Source: Patagioenas fasciata (taxonomy: Eukaryota; Chordata; Aves; Columbiformes; Columbidae). From it: a stretch of DNA of 64,000 nucleotides. The stretch spans positions 120,746,001 to 120,810,000 of the forward strand of contig NC_092520.1 in the NCBI RefSeq assembly GCF_037038585.1, read 5' to 3'. Below, piece after piece: positions 9,656 through 22,100 of this stretch. A program made the translations under genes and the position numbers. Numbering within the stretch: the first letter of the stretch is position 1; the number at the start of each line of letters is the position of its first letter. The notes beneath the pieces are model-generated. The model saw only the letters and a program-made list of their open reading frames with translations. It searched no databases and was not told the origin of the DNA.

Positions 9656-12118
9656 GCAAAATACTTTTAACCTAAGAGGTCCAGAATAGGGAAAGATTTA
9701 CAAATGTCTCTAGTTCTGGACACCCAGCTTGAGACAACTGTTTTCCAGCTCTCCTGGGCTGTGAAACCCTGTAGTGTATCCCATATTCAGAGGGATCTCT
9801 GGTGCTTTACATGCTTCAAGATTTCCTGGGGGGGGTCTGGCACCCGCCAAATCCAAAAATCTGGAATTAGAAGCCACTGTTGAAAGTGGTAGCTGTGCTG
9901 CAAGAATTGTTTCATTTACATGGAAAAAGAGCATTTAAAAAAAAGGACTAACTTTCAAGGAAGATTTTTCTATATAGCTGCGTAAGGAATTCTCTCTATT
10001 TTGAGCAGCAGCCTCCACGTGGTTTTAAGTATGGCTGTTTGCTCTGGGCAATAATGCCTCCCTTGATATGTGAAGTGCAGCACTACATAAATCCTTCCAA
10101 GAGGAGGTTTAGCACATTCTTGCCAGGGCAGTCAAAGAGAGCCAGGTCCTGCAGCCAGCTCTGCTGCTGGAAGGGCTTTAGCTAGGTCAGCCCTCAAAGT
10201 CCTGTTTCATCAGCTTGTCTTGCACAACGCCCACCTGTGATGTAGCCTCGTGAGAGGTGTAACTAAACAAGAACCTCGTTAAAAGTGGATTGAAGACTTC
10301 AATGTGATCATTTGTGTAACTGCAGCACATATAGGGCCTAGCATGGAAATAGTCTCTTAGTGAAGACAAGAATGCTTGAAAGAGCCTTTTGAGAGACTGG
10401 GAAAGGTGTGGATGAAGATCTGGCACCAGGTGAATAAAAGCTGCTCAGACCAGGTGGAGTGCCTGGTTCCCTCTGCAGGAAGGTGTCCTGGGACTTCAAT
10501 TCCCGTTTATTTGGGCAGTCACCCCAAGCCGGGGCAGGGCGCAGGTTTCCGGATGCAATGTTGACTCAGAGCTGAAGCAAGGGGCCTCTCACTGCAGCCC
10601 CACAGCCCTTGGGGTGCTGACATCCAACAGAGCACTGATGTAGCTCAGGTTAGAAGTTCCTGGCCTGAGATTACCAGTGGTACATTGCTTGTGCTTGTTC
10701 ATCACGTTTTCCAAAAGCCATAGGGCTTGAAGTCTTCAGTTTATTCCCAGATGGCCCGTTTTATGTTCATGGAGGCGCTAAACAGGCTCTGCGGCTAGAC
10801 TTGCATGGATGCTGTTCCTGCCTTTCCATCCTTCCCCACTTTCCTCCCCAAAACATGGAGGCCACAATAAGCCACTTGCACCTTCAGAAACCTCAACCAT
10901 GACAGAGATACTGCTCACCATTTACAGGCCTGGAAGTGAAGTGAGTGTGGCCTCCAGGGTCCTTTTGTTAATTAAAAGACTTAATTAAAACAGCAGAGAC
11001 GCCTCTAGTGTAAGTAGTACCCAGGTGAATTCATCTTTCATATCCTGCACAACTGGCCTGTGAAGGGGGTTCAGCAACAGTTGATACTGCTCTTGTCCTA
11101 TTCTTTATGTGAAAATGCTCCAAAACTTGGGAGTGAGAAGGGGAATATTGAGTTTTTCACCATAAAAACCTGAAAAGGCAAAGCTCTTTTACTGTTTTTT
11201 CCTTTCCAATAAAATTGCTGATAAAAATGTGGGTGTTATATTTACTAAAACCCCATATTTCCAACAAACTCTTCCAGAAAATCAGCCATGTGTACTGCTA
11301 GAGGTACATGAACCAATTTTATCCTGAGTGGGCTAGGTGTTTGCAGTTTATAAGATCCCTGTCATTTTGCAGACACAATTAACTTTGTAAGCTGATTTGT
11401 TTTGCTAAACCCCCAAGAACTGAATAAAACTGTTACAGATGAAACTCAGTCTTCAGCTCTGTGTAAGATGGTGGAATTAGAAAGTTTGGATTGCTGTCAT
11501 CTGGAAACTGAGGGCAAACAATGACAACACAGGAGGGCTTGCAGGCAAAGCCTCCTCTCCCCAGGTGCCTATGGATATGATCATGATCAGTGAAGGTACT
11601 GAGAGCTACATTTCATCTGAAGTTGTCTGAATTTTGAAGCTTAACAGTAAATTAGATCATGTATATGTGATCATATTGGTGGTGTGTGCAACTGTCAAAT
11701 CTGGGTGGCAGCATTTTCTGCCCACTGAGTGTTGCTTTAAGTGGCAGCCCAATGCCCACAGTTCAAGAAAGCCGGACCCTTGGATTATTCAGCCTCAGAG
11801 AAACACCAACTTTTCTAAAGCAATACCCCACATGGTTTCCATGCATTCAGTTTGCTGCTGTTGTAGCCCACCAGTGACCACCGCCTTGCCAGATGGCTCC
11901 TGCTTGCTCAGGACTGAAGTCAAGCAGTGTTTCCTACCACAAGGTTTTTGGGACACCTCAAATACCAAGAAGTTTCAGTGGACACCTCTGCTCCATGGAA
12001 AGGGGATGATGAGGGGGCAGTCCCAGCCCTCTCCCAGCCTCTGGCAAATCTGGGCTTTCCTCATTGCTAAGGGCACCTGCAACCCCTGTGCATCCCTCTC
12101 CAGGGGCAACAGCACAAG

Positions 12119-12930
12119 TGGCTGGAGAGCTGGGCAGGGAAAAATTTAATGAAATATGACAAGGGCAAGTGTAGAGTCTTGCATCTGGGCAGGAACAACC
12201 CCAGGTTCCAGTATAGGTTGGGGAATGCCCTGTTGGAGACCAGTGTAGGGGAAAGGGACCTGGGGGTCCTGGTGGACAGCAGGATGACCATGAGCCAGCA
12301 CTGTGCCCTTGTGGCCAAGAAGGCCAATGGCATCCTGGGGTGAATTAGAAGGGGGGTGGTTAGTAGGTCAAAAGAGGTTCACCTTCCCCTCTGCTCTGCC
12401 CTGGTGAGACCACACCTGGAATATTGTGTCCAGTTCTGGGCCTCTCAGTTCAAGAAGGACAGGGAACTGCTGGAGAGAGTCCAGTACAGGGCAACCAAGA
12501 TGATGAAGGGACTGGAGCATCTTCCTTATGAGGAAAGGCTGAGAGAGCTGGGTCTCTTTGGTTTGGAGAAGAGGAAGCTGAGGGGTGACCTCATTAATGT
12601 TTAAAAAAATATAAAGGGTGAGTGTCAGGAGGATGGAGCCAGGCTCTTCTCAGTGACAACCAATGATAGGACAAGGGGTAATGGGTACAAACTGGAACAT
12701 AGGAGGTTCCATTTAAATTTGAGAAGAAACATCTTCTCAGTGAGGGTGCCAGAACACTGAAACAGGCTGACCAGGGGGGTTGTGGAATCTCCTACTCTGG
12801 AGACATTCAAAACTCACCTGGACACATTCCTGTGTAACCTCATCTAGGTGTTCCTGCTCCGGCAGGGGGATTGGACTAGATGATCTTTCGAGGTCCCTTC
12901 CAACCCCTAATATCCTGTGATTCTGTGATT
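12119..12930 (+). mobile_element. CR1 LINE, 5'-truncated copy (about 0.8 kb) with ORF2 C-terminus
   Basis: This is a plus-strand CR1 from within the ORF2 C-terminal part to the terminal TGTGATTCTGTGATT tail. Frame 12149-12343 reads GKCRVLHLG, then [18 protein letters not shown], then KKANGILG, and meets a TGA. The same frame resumes with [11 protein letters not shown] and [17 protein letters not shown] to a second in-frame stop at 12602. The remainder, in CR1-like sequence, reaches the 3' terminus. The reverse transcriptase domain is missing, so the copy is dead. It is clearly related to the minus-strand copy at 32724-33976. Confidence 0.95.
12149..12604 (+). pseudogene. CR1 ORF2 C-terminal remnant, two in-frame stops
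   Basis: Conceptual reading in one frame gives the post-RT region of CR1 ORF2 with internal stops at 12341-12343 and 12602-12604. The first replaces the codon after NGILG (where the other copy reads C) and the second follows LINV. Stops without frame loss suggest point mutation after insertion. It encodes nothing functional. Confidence 0.85.
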
Positions 12931-12931
12931 T

Positions 12932-14315
12932 CCATACATATCTCCAAACAAGCACCCATGGACCCTTCCCTGCCCTCCCGTCTCCCTGGTCCTCTCAGTT
13001 CAATACAACCATTCACTGGGATCTTGCTCCAGCCCGTTTTACTTGACCACGAAGGAATACTAGGATTTCATCTCACATACTGCAGCCAGGGTTAGTTCTG
13101 TGTCTCAGAGGTCCATCATAAAAATAAAATACAAAATACCACATTTTGTAAGCAGGAGGGCAGCTGACAAGGCATTGCTCTGGGACATGTGTCCTCCTAA
13201 GGCTGTATGCTCCAGGAGGTGCTTTACCACATAAATAATTTTACAGACATGGGTGCACCACCAGTATTTTCCATCTGTTGGCATGACGGGGTGGATGGAA
13301 ATGCTGTTTAAAATTTAAAAAAAAGAAATTCAGCCTCTCCCTTTCCCTCCTTCACTGCTACTGTCTGAGTGTGGAATTTCTCCTGCCCAGCAGCCCTGTG
13401 CTGGGGACAGATACTCAGCTCATCATCCTCATCCATCCTCAAAGATGGGTCTGCAGTCAGGACCTCCAGCACAGCCCAGAGGTCACTGCCTCTGGTTGGG
13501 CAAAGCCAGGGGCAAGTCTGCTCTGCTCCTGGGAGCTGTCAGAGACAACCGGCTGGTTTTCAAAAAGGAGAAAACTTTTCTTTTTCAAAGCAAGTAGAAG
13601 GAAGCATGAAGACTCCTTCAGGTTTAAATAATAGGCTCTTTAACACTTCTTAGTGGTGATTTATTGTTGTCTGAAGAGGGAAGCAATTTACATTTTTTGT
13701 TGTTTTTTAGGAGTAGAAAAAAAAATAGAGAAATTTAAGTGGCTGTATTACGCAGTGTAGACTTTTTTTTTTTTAAACAAACTATATGAAGGCAAGCAAA
13801 GCCCTTATTTCCCTCTATTGCCCCAGGTTAAAGAAACCCATTGCGTTTTAACTCTGCAAGCCTATAACTGTCCATTGCCCCATGACTGACTCTAGAGAAA
13901 CAGCTGCGGGGGGGTGCAGGAAATAGGGTAGAAAAGAAGAAAATAAGGAAAATAAAATTACTTTAAATACCTTTCAACAGCCTCCATCCCACCAGTAGCA
14001 TCAGGATGCTGGATGTCAGCATCAGAGCTGCACTCCTCTTCATATCTGCTTGGCTGTGGCCCAACATCTGTACATCTTCATCTACACACTTTGCTATTTT
14101 GTACTGCAGTGGCTGCAGGGTGCCTGGGACCATGAAGCAATCGCTATGGCATAAGCAGGGCTGGGAATGCAGCCAATGCTTGAAATTGCCTCCACTCTCT
14201 GGCAATGGACTTTGTTTTCAGCCACATGTTATCAAGGCTGGCTATGAACAGAAACTGCTTCTGCACAGGGGGAAAAAAAAAGTTAATTAAAAGCAAAAAC
14301 TATATCATTTATTTA
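12932..14315. other. Intergenic region without recognised genes
   Basis: No gene, RNA or transposon signature is recognised. There are short A-rich and T-rich runs (about 13716-13726 and 13763-13774). Short open frames here, such as 13369-13653, carry no recognisable motif. Confidence 0.6.
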
Positions 14316-15047
14316 GAATGGAATGGAATAGAATAATTTCAATTGGAAGGAGCCTACAACAATGGTGTGAACTGTGGGGTTGTCATATGCAGGGACAAGA
14401 GTTGCACTCGATGATCCTTGTGGGTCCCTTCCAACTCGGGACATTCTATGATTCTATGAATCATCTAGTCCAACTGCCTGACCACTTCAGGACTCACAAA
14501 AAGTTACAGCATGTTATCAAGGGCCTTGTGTAAATATGTCTTAAACACTGGACCAGGCTTGAGGCATTGACCATCTCTCTAGGAAGCCTGATCCAGTGTT
14601 TGACCATCTTTTCAGGAAAGAAATGCTTCCTACTGTCCAGTCTAAATGTCACCTGGTGCAGCATTGAGCCATTCCCACATGTCCCATCACTGGATCCCAG
14701 GGAGTAGAGCTCAGCACCTCCCTGTCCCCTTCCCCTCCTCAGAAGCTGCAGAGTCATGAGGTCGCCCCTCAGCCTTCTGCTCTCCAAACTAGACAAGCTC
14801 AGAGTCCTCAGCTGTTCCTCCCAGGACTTGCCTTCCAGCCCTGTCACCAGCTCTGTTGCCTCCTCTGGAGGCATTCAGGGACCTTCACACCCTCCTTAAA
14901 TGATAGGCCCCAGAACTGAACACAGTGCTCGAGGTGAGGCCACACCAGGACTGAATACAGCAGGACAATCACCTCTGTTGACCACTGGTTATGCTGTTTG
15001 ATGCACCCCAGGATGCGGTTTGCTCTCATGGCTACCAGGACACACTA
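14316..15047 (-). mobile_element. CR1 LINE, minus strand, interrupted by another CR1
   Basis: Left part 14316-14363 (AATAATTTCAATTGGAAGG) and right part 14459-15047 (starting ATCATCTAGTCCAACTGCC) are two halves of one minus-strand CR1 with its 3' end at the left. The right part covers the 3' UTR and ORF2 C-terminus, ending near GATGCACCCCAGGATGCGG. On the minus strand, frames 14494-14874 and 14844-15029 show LVWPHLEHCVQFWG and SSLESRRLRGDLM, but in different frames, so it is inactive. The break at 14364-14458 is filled by a plus-strand CR1 tail. Confidence 0.9.
14364..14458 (+). mobile_element. CR1 3'-end fragment nested inside another CR1
   Basis: GTTGCACTCGATGATCCTTG, then GGGTCCCTTCCAACTCGGG, and the terminal ATTCTATGATTCTATGA form a plus-strand CR1 3' terminus of about 95 bp. 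Removing it restores a continuous outer minus-strand CR1 sequence. AAT occurs at both junctions (14361-14363 and 14459-14461), which may be a tiny target duplication or microhomology. Confidence 0.85.
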
Positions 15048-17910
15048 GTTGAAAACAATGAGGAGATTTTAAACCTGCTAACAAGGTGTCTTGTGATGAA
15101 AGCTCGGCTTCAACAGTCCCCAGGTGGGAGAACCACATTTTTCTCCTTGCGAAACTGAAAGTGTAAATGAAAATCTGGAATATTTTCAGTTATATTTGCT
15201 TCAGATTTATGTGAGGCTTATCCTTAAGAAACCTGTTTGAGACAGGTTTATGAAGACATTTTCAAAGGTCAGGATATTTTTAAACCACGGTTAATCTGGA
15301 AAAATGCCCCTCCCATGTTCAAAATTGTTTTTCATGCCTCCCAAAGAAGCACAGACACTGCTAGCTAATCCTATACCTAATTACTACTTTTTCCACCCAG
15401 TTTTCAATGAAGTTGCTGGGAAAGCTGTCCCCACACCAAAGGCACTGAGGGTCCCCTTGGGTCCCCACAGGGCACAGGCATGCAATGGGGGCCGGGTGGT
15501 GACTGGGCACTGGGGGTGCTGGAATGCATCAGGCTGTGTCAAGCCCCCCGAACAAACCAACCCAAACTCGCTTTCTCCCTCCCTCCCGTGACTAACAGTT
15601 TCCCATGCAGGGCTGGTCTTTTTCAGAGCTTTTCCCAAGCAGTGTAGGGTAAGCAGCCAGGCTTTAGAGCCAATAACAAAACAACACATAAACCAGCAGA
15701 GAAAGAATAATGGTGGAGGAAATTAGGTTTGTTTCTAGTGTTAAAAAATAAAAAGAGGTGGGTGTGTGTGTGTTCATGTGCCTATTGTGAGATTTTAATA
15801 AAACTGATCAGAAGTTAATCTATTTTGTACTTCAGAGTTGTTCACTCTGGGAGCTCCAGGTTGGGAGAAGATAGGCGAAACCACAGACTCAAGGACCAAG
15901 CAGTCACCGTAAAAGGCCACAGCAACACAACCACAGACTGGGGCCAGGTTAATTAACTAATAAAAAATGAACCACCCAGTCTAACAGAGATCTGAAAGCC
16001 TGGCAGGTAAAGCAACCTGGCTGGTGAGGTAGTTTTGCACTAACAGAGTGAGGAAATGCAGCAACTGGGTGAGACGCTTGTCTGTGCCATGGTGTGGGGT
16101 GCAGCCGGAGGAGGGGGTGTCCATCAGTGCAGGGTTGCCATGGGGTTCCCCCGGGTCCATCCCAAAGCCCCATCAGGTTGCAGATATTACTGCATGGGTG
16201 GTTGGAGCACAGCTTGCTCTGCCTGCCACAGTGCTGCTTAGTTTCAGGAAGGTGTTTTATTTCTTCTCCTCTCCTTGATAACGCGCGTGGCTCCATAAAT
16301 GTTGGCATTCAGTGTCCCTCTCTCCAGTCCTTTGCAACCAAAACACAGAGGCATTTATAGACTGACTGGGGATCAGCCCACATCCCTGACCTAAATTACC
16401 TCAGTGACCTATAGCCAATCAAAGGGCATAAACTGAATAAACCACATTAGTAACATTTAGGTGCCATCTCTATATGAGCCAGGAAAGGCTGGTCAGGAAG
16501 GCAGTGGCTTTCCACTGGACCAGCAGAGCTGGAAAGAATAAATGAGCTCTCCTTTGCTGACAGAGCAGTGGAATGCAGAAGGATGTGGTGGGATGCAGTG
16601 GGATGATACAAGATGCTGCAGGACCTGACAAGATGTGCTTGTGCCACAGAAGCTGCCCTGGGCTCACCAAGCTGCTGGCAGGGACAGCCTGTCACCTGTG
16701 CAGAGGCAGCTGCTCCATGCAAATTCCTGGTGCACAGAAAAAAACGCAGCGCACATGCAGAAGAGTGGGGCATGCCTGAGCTTGAGAGCCTGCTCAATGC
16801 ACAGCCATCAGGTTTATTCCCTCTTAGGAAAACCCAAGGGATTTACAGGCAGGCCTCTGAGATGAATGTGATAATGTCCGAGGCGTATTTCTCATCTCAC
16901 TCAGGATGGCAGAGCAACTTGACATCTCATTTTGGCACCAAGTGTGGCTGTATCTTTTATTCACAGGCTGGAGCAAATTGCCTCAAGGGCCGTGTAAGAA
17001 TTACAGACTGAATTGATCATCTATCAGACTACCAGGACAGCGGCTCCCTGCTTGTTTCGGCTGCTGGCCCAGAAGGAAAATTAACTGACGACTCCCATTT
17101 CAAGCTGTGAAATGCAACCCAGCACACACAGAGCAGCTCTCCCAGCTTTTGTGCTGTGTCCCACCCCTCCCCCCAAAAGCCCCAACCACTTCTGCAGCCA
17201 GAAGTTCTTCTCCAGGAAGCACCTGCTGCCTGCTCCTTCTTGTTTCTTCCCCATGTGCTTGCTCCAAGAAGGTGACAAACTTGGTATCAAAGCAGATCCT
17301 GGACCCACCACTTACAGTAATCTTGGGACTTGGCACATATATAAAAAAAAGAAGGCTGGACTAGACACGCAGACTGAGACTACCCTGAAATTGAAGTTTT
17401 TACACTCAGCATCCACCTTCTATATCTGTGGCAACAGTTACCCCGCCTCTTTTTACACCCTTGTTTTCACCCTGTTTCCACAACCATGCATCTCTTTCCA
17501 ACAACCTGAGAAGGGATGTTTCTCAAGCAACACAGCTAAGGGTAATGCTGGCTGGGAGAAGCTCAATCCTTCATTATCCTGTTACTCTGCACACTGCCTT
17601 CATTTGGGGACACTCCACAATTTTCTTCCACAAATCATAAAAAGTTGTCTGACTTTTATTATTAAACTACCAGCACTTTAATTTCCTTCTTAAGTGCATC
17701 AGTTAATTTGGGAACACAGCCTCTTTGTCTAGGAACAAGGCAGGTTTCCTTTTTATTTATTCATCTACTCAGTAAAAGACCATTGAGTTTTCAAAGCACT
17801 TCCCTAAAAAATATCAAAAAGCAATTAAAGCAAAATCAGGTACTTTCCCATAATTTGTTTTCTGTCAGCTGTATTGATTGAGGAAAGTGCTAGCTGATTT
17901 CTGTGCATTT

Positions 17911-17911
17911 A

Positions 17912-17951
<40 letters not shown>

Positions 17952-17990
17952 TACTACTAGTACTACTACTATTATTGTTGTTGTTGTTGT
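17911..17990 (+). repeat. Compound trinucleotide microsatellite (ATT/ACT/GTT)
   Basis: A TTA/ATT tract passes into ACT units interrupted by AGT, returns to ATT, then ends in (TTG)n. Three related repeat motifs in succession indicate an interrupted, mutationally diversified microsatellite of about 80 bp. Confidence 0.95.
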
Positions 17991-18781
17991 CATTTTCTAG
18001 CTGTGGTGATTCTAGAGTTACTAGCCATAAAACACCAGGGATGTAGATCAAGAACACAGAACACGGCTGTGCATGACTGTAAGGCATCCTAGCTCAAATA
18101 TTGCTTTTAAGCCTGGCCACTACCTTCTTTTTTCCCTTTTTTGTTTTGTTTTGGGTCTATTCTGAGACTCAGTTATCGAAGGAAATCTTCTGCCTGAGGA
18201 ATGGGTCCATCCTCATGCTTTAAAAAAATAAGGGCACTATTTTATTCTCTCCTCTCATGGCAAGAAGTTGTAGTCCAAGCCTTGCTCCATAGGGGTAATC
18301 CCATCCCTATGGGCAGCACTCTATATCTCCATGGAAGTCTTCACTAGAATCTGGGATACTTTTTGCATTCCCTCACCAAAGCTGCCATCACTCTTACATA
18401 CCTCACACCCACCTGGGCACTGTCACTATTTGGGGATGCCCTGGCAGCATGATGGAGGTCAGCATCGCCTGATGCCAAGTAGATTAAAGAGATAGTTTGC
18501 TATCAGTAATTTTGACAAGAAGAGTTTTTCAGAACGTGGTCACTTGTGGCAGGCAGATCATCCAAGTGACAGCAGATAAAGGATTTAGGAAGTTCAAGCT
18601 GATGTCTGGGTTTGTCCTATTTCTTTCAGCCACTGCCAGAGGAGGGTCCTTTGTGCCAAGAAAAATCCTTTAATTAGCCCACACTCTTACTGGAAGCTCT
18701 GAAAATGCTGCCTCGGGTATTTTGATCACAACTACGTCATGCAGCTGGGGAAATCTGTAGGAAACAAGGAAACACAGCTGC

Positions 18782-18796
18782 TTTTTTTTTTTTTTC
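18782..18796 (+). repeat. Poly-T run
   Basis: Fifteen consecutive T residues, about 80 bp left of the minus-strand CR1 fragment at 18874. It is not contiguous with that fragment's end. Confidence 0.9.
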
Positions 18797-18873
18797 CAGT
18801 CTGCTGGTGACAAAATACGCTAACAAACAAACCCCCTTGCCAGGAGGGTGGGATGCCAGGATAGGAAGTGCTC

Positions 18874-19171
18874 CCATCCCATGTCTGGCCTGGCCTGGAA
18901 TGTCTCCAGGGATGGGGCATCTACCACCTCTTTTGGGCAACCTGGGCCAGTACTCGCCACCATCACAGTAAAAAATTTCTTCCTTATATCTAGCCTGAAT
19001 CTCCCCTCTTTTAGTTTAAAACCATTATGCCTTGCCCTATTGATACAGGCCTCACTAAAAAGTCTGTCTCCATCTTTCTTATAGGCCCATTTTAAGTACT
19101 GAAAGGCCACAATAAGGTGTCCCTGGAGCCTTCTCTTCTCCGTGTTGAACAATCCCAACTCTCTCAACTTT
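18874..19171 (-). mobile_element. CR1 LINE internal fragment, truncated at both ends
   Basis: The reverse complement encodes MRELGLFNTEKRRL, then FQYLKWAYKKDGDRLF and LDIRKKFFTVMV, the CR1 ORF2 C-terminal end and its start of 3' UTR. The familiar 3' tail is not present at the left border, so the copy has lost both its 5' part and its terminal repeat region. It is related to the copy at 23889-24620. Confidence 0.9.
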
Positions 19172-22100
19172 TATTTAATGTATTTTCTTTTTGTGTCCAG
19201 GCTTAACTCATCTTCATCTAGCTATAAATATTACTGGAGGGATTAAGTGCATCTAGACACAGTGATCAGATACATCCTTGGTATCAATATGGACTGTGAG
19301 AAATTTTACACTTTGCCTTTGGGGAAAAGTCCGGTGGAAAGCACAGGGAAACAAAAGAGGAAAATTAACCCTGTCTGTTGCTTACAGTATTTCTGAAGCT
19401 TTCCAAGGGATTTGACTTCCCTGAAGCACCCACCCAGCTGTCTGTGTCACAGCCCATGCCCACTGCCCTCCAGTGAGAGCAGGACCTCACTGCCCCAGGC
19501 AGCACTGCCTTGGCACTGGGAATCGCTCAGGTCCCATAGGAGCTGTTCTGGGTATCGCTGTCTTTTTGATGGTGAAAGGCAGGAAAGTGGAGACCAAGAA
19601 TTTCTTAAACTCAGAAGCATCTCCCCAGTGGTGTTTCAGCAGCCGTGTCTGAAGACAGGGGCTGAGGGTGCTCCCTGGAGCACTGTGCCAATGCGACTGT
19701 CTCTGTTCAGCCCCAGGCAGAAGCACAAGATGAGGCCAGAGCCCCACAGAGAGTCTGCAGCTGAACCAAGGAATGAAGCTGTGCTATCTGCAGGCCAGCA
19801 CCTCACCTAACCCCCACCAAAATGACCCTCTTTTGCTGCCAGAAATTGCCCTGGATTTCTTTTCTCAAAGCAGTACAGAAAGGGCTTATGGAGCTATTTA
19901 TTCTGCAGGTGGGCTAGGAATAGGAACAATCCTGCACTGAAAAGTTTTGGCTAAAAAAAAGCAGATTTTTTCAAAGTTCTAGCCATTTCTGTTTGAGGCT
20001 TTAGACTGAGTCCATGATTCAGGTGTGAGCAAACACAGCTCTACCCGTACTGCTGCCATCGGTGGTACCAGATAGCCATTTCTTTTAAGGTTGTTGCCAT
20101 GCTGAAATGGCTGGAGTGAAAAAACAAACCACTCGAACCCTTTTGCTGTTTGTGTTAACTGGTAGCAAAAATTCCTCTTCCTGGTGTAGAGCCAGACAGA
20201 GCTCAGATCCTCACCCTCACATTTCATCCCTACTCATCCCAAGTGCATCCAACCTTTGCCATCTCTACTGCAGCAGCAACGCTGCATCCCTTGCTTTTGC
20301 ATCCCAACCATCCTCAAAAATCTGCTAAGGAAAACATCTGCATTTCTTTTTTTCCTTTTTTTTTTTTCTCTTTTGCATTAAATTGCACACAAATAAGAAA
20401 ACAGATCAAACAACATGCCTTTAAGGGCATACGTTTCATAATACTGTAGAGAGTATAAGCTTTCAAAGCAATTCTTTCCACTAAAATTAAAACAAACTGC
20501 GCCGAATAGAATTTGCTAGGTTCAGCGGCAGCAGGGGGATGCTGATTTCCATGCTACTCCTCTACAGCTTGTTAGCAGGCCTTGCAAAACATATGCACTT
20601 TCTCTCAAAAACACAGTTCAGAAGTTATTATCCATTCTTCAGATTATTTGACAATGTGTGCACTTGCATGACTGTGGCAAGGAAATTCTGCAACCGACTG
20701 CACGTAGGTATATAAAAAACAAATAAACCAGGGTCCTTTGGGGAATTGTCCCAGCTCCCAGCACCTTGCCCTTGGCTCAAGTTACAGATGAGGAGGCTTA
20801 TCCAGAAGCTGCACTTTTATGGTACATGCAGTTATTTATCAATGGGACTTGTTTTCATCCCTGCAGGGGCAATAATAAAAAAAGAGCAGCAGCAAGGCTG
20901 AGCTAAAAAACTGCAGAGGGTCTGGAGTGTTGGACCTACAGATGGGACATTAATAGTTGGAAAGGGCATGTGGTTTTTTCAATATCCACATGTTCCTATT
21001 AGATTTTTTGCAAACCATGCACATCTATCAGAAGAACCCTTCCCCCAAAAAAATCTTCAAATTTTATGGTGTTAAAGCAGTGTTAAACACTACCTTTTTT
21101 TTTTCTTTTTTTAAATTTCTGAATAATTGTTATCATGGTACTATGAATCCAAGTGCAAGTATCCCAAGGAGAGAAAAAAATAATAATTAATAATATTTTC
21201 AAAACCAACCAAATTTTAGGGCTCAATAACACCTTTATTATATAATCCTGTGTCTTGAGACTCAGCAGGACCTGAAGCAAATGCTATGGCTGACTTCCAT
21301 TGCCTTATATCCCTGGGCCAGCACACACCAAAGAAATGCTGAAGGACTTTCAGAGGTAGCCCAGTACCCTCAGCATCAGCATTTCTCTAAACCTCTCTCC
21401 CAGCTGGAGAGCAAACAAAGCCCAACATGAAATCCTAGACAGAGTAATTTTCATTACAGCTCTCTTCAGCAGAGATCCCACGTGATTTCAAAGAGCAATA
21501 TTGATCTAGATATATTTTGATAACAAAAGTATGCATTATGTTTGACCAACTAAAACAATTTTGAAACCCTGTCTTAAATTGTGTTTTGATGGCATTGGAG
21601 AAACCCGCGTTTTCCGCATTTAACTACTGTATTTTCACCCAGAGGCATTTTGTTCTATAGCAATCCTTTAACACTGTTAGTAACATTTAACTCAGCATGA
21701 AGCATAATCATCACAGCCATCTATTTATTTGGCGGAGCTGGTAAACTGGAAGAAACACATACACAAAAGAAAGGAGAAGAAAGGGGCTAAGCCCTGAGAA
21801 GCACAGGGGCTACCAGTCTGAAATCACAGGCGTTCACTGGTAAAAGGTAAAAAGCAGGATACTGGATTTCAGTAACTAAGTCTTTCACAGACCAAAATAT
21901 GACCAAGGTAGGCAGGTTTTTTGGGCTTTGAGGTTACAAGTCCTGCAAAGGCAGAGAGATTATTGCCTTTAGCACTGAACAGCAGAAAGCTTTTGTATGA
22001 AAGCCCAGCAGGAATTCCTTTTGGTAGCTAATTGTTTTGTACACATAATCCAGAGGCTTTTTACGTGGTTTAAATAGAGACACTTCCCCTTACAGATTAA

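Larger units (their letters stand above)
3576..12118. other. Intergenic region without recognised genes
   Basis: No exon-like homology, RNA gene or CpG island is visible. The stretch contains a CR1 tail at 3895-3966, a G14 run at 6192-6205, and A-runs near 5856-5865, 8319-8331 and 9639-9655. The longest open frame (7703-8278, 191 codons) has no recognisable motif and falls within chance expectation for 64 kb. A low-repeat, AT-rich part at about 6480-6720 might be conserved noncoding DNA. Confidence 0.6.
15048..18873. other. Intergenic region without recognised genes
   Basis: No gene, RNA gene or transposon recognised apart from the trinucleotide microsatellite at 17911-17990, a short GT run near 15762-15771 and a T-run at 18782-18796. 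The open frame at 17112-17681 (189 codons) shows no family motif and appears accidental. Confidence 0.6.

Noticed and set aside
11634..12149. 171-codon plus-strand open frame ending at the CR1 border
   Set aside because: No motif before the CR1, and its last codons are CR1 sequence in a non-coding frame.
17112..17681. 189-codon plus-strand open frame
   Set aside because: Phe/Ser/Pro-rich translation of pyrimidine-rich DNA with no family motif; considered accidental.
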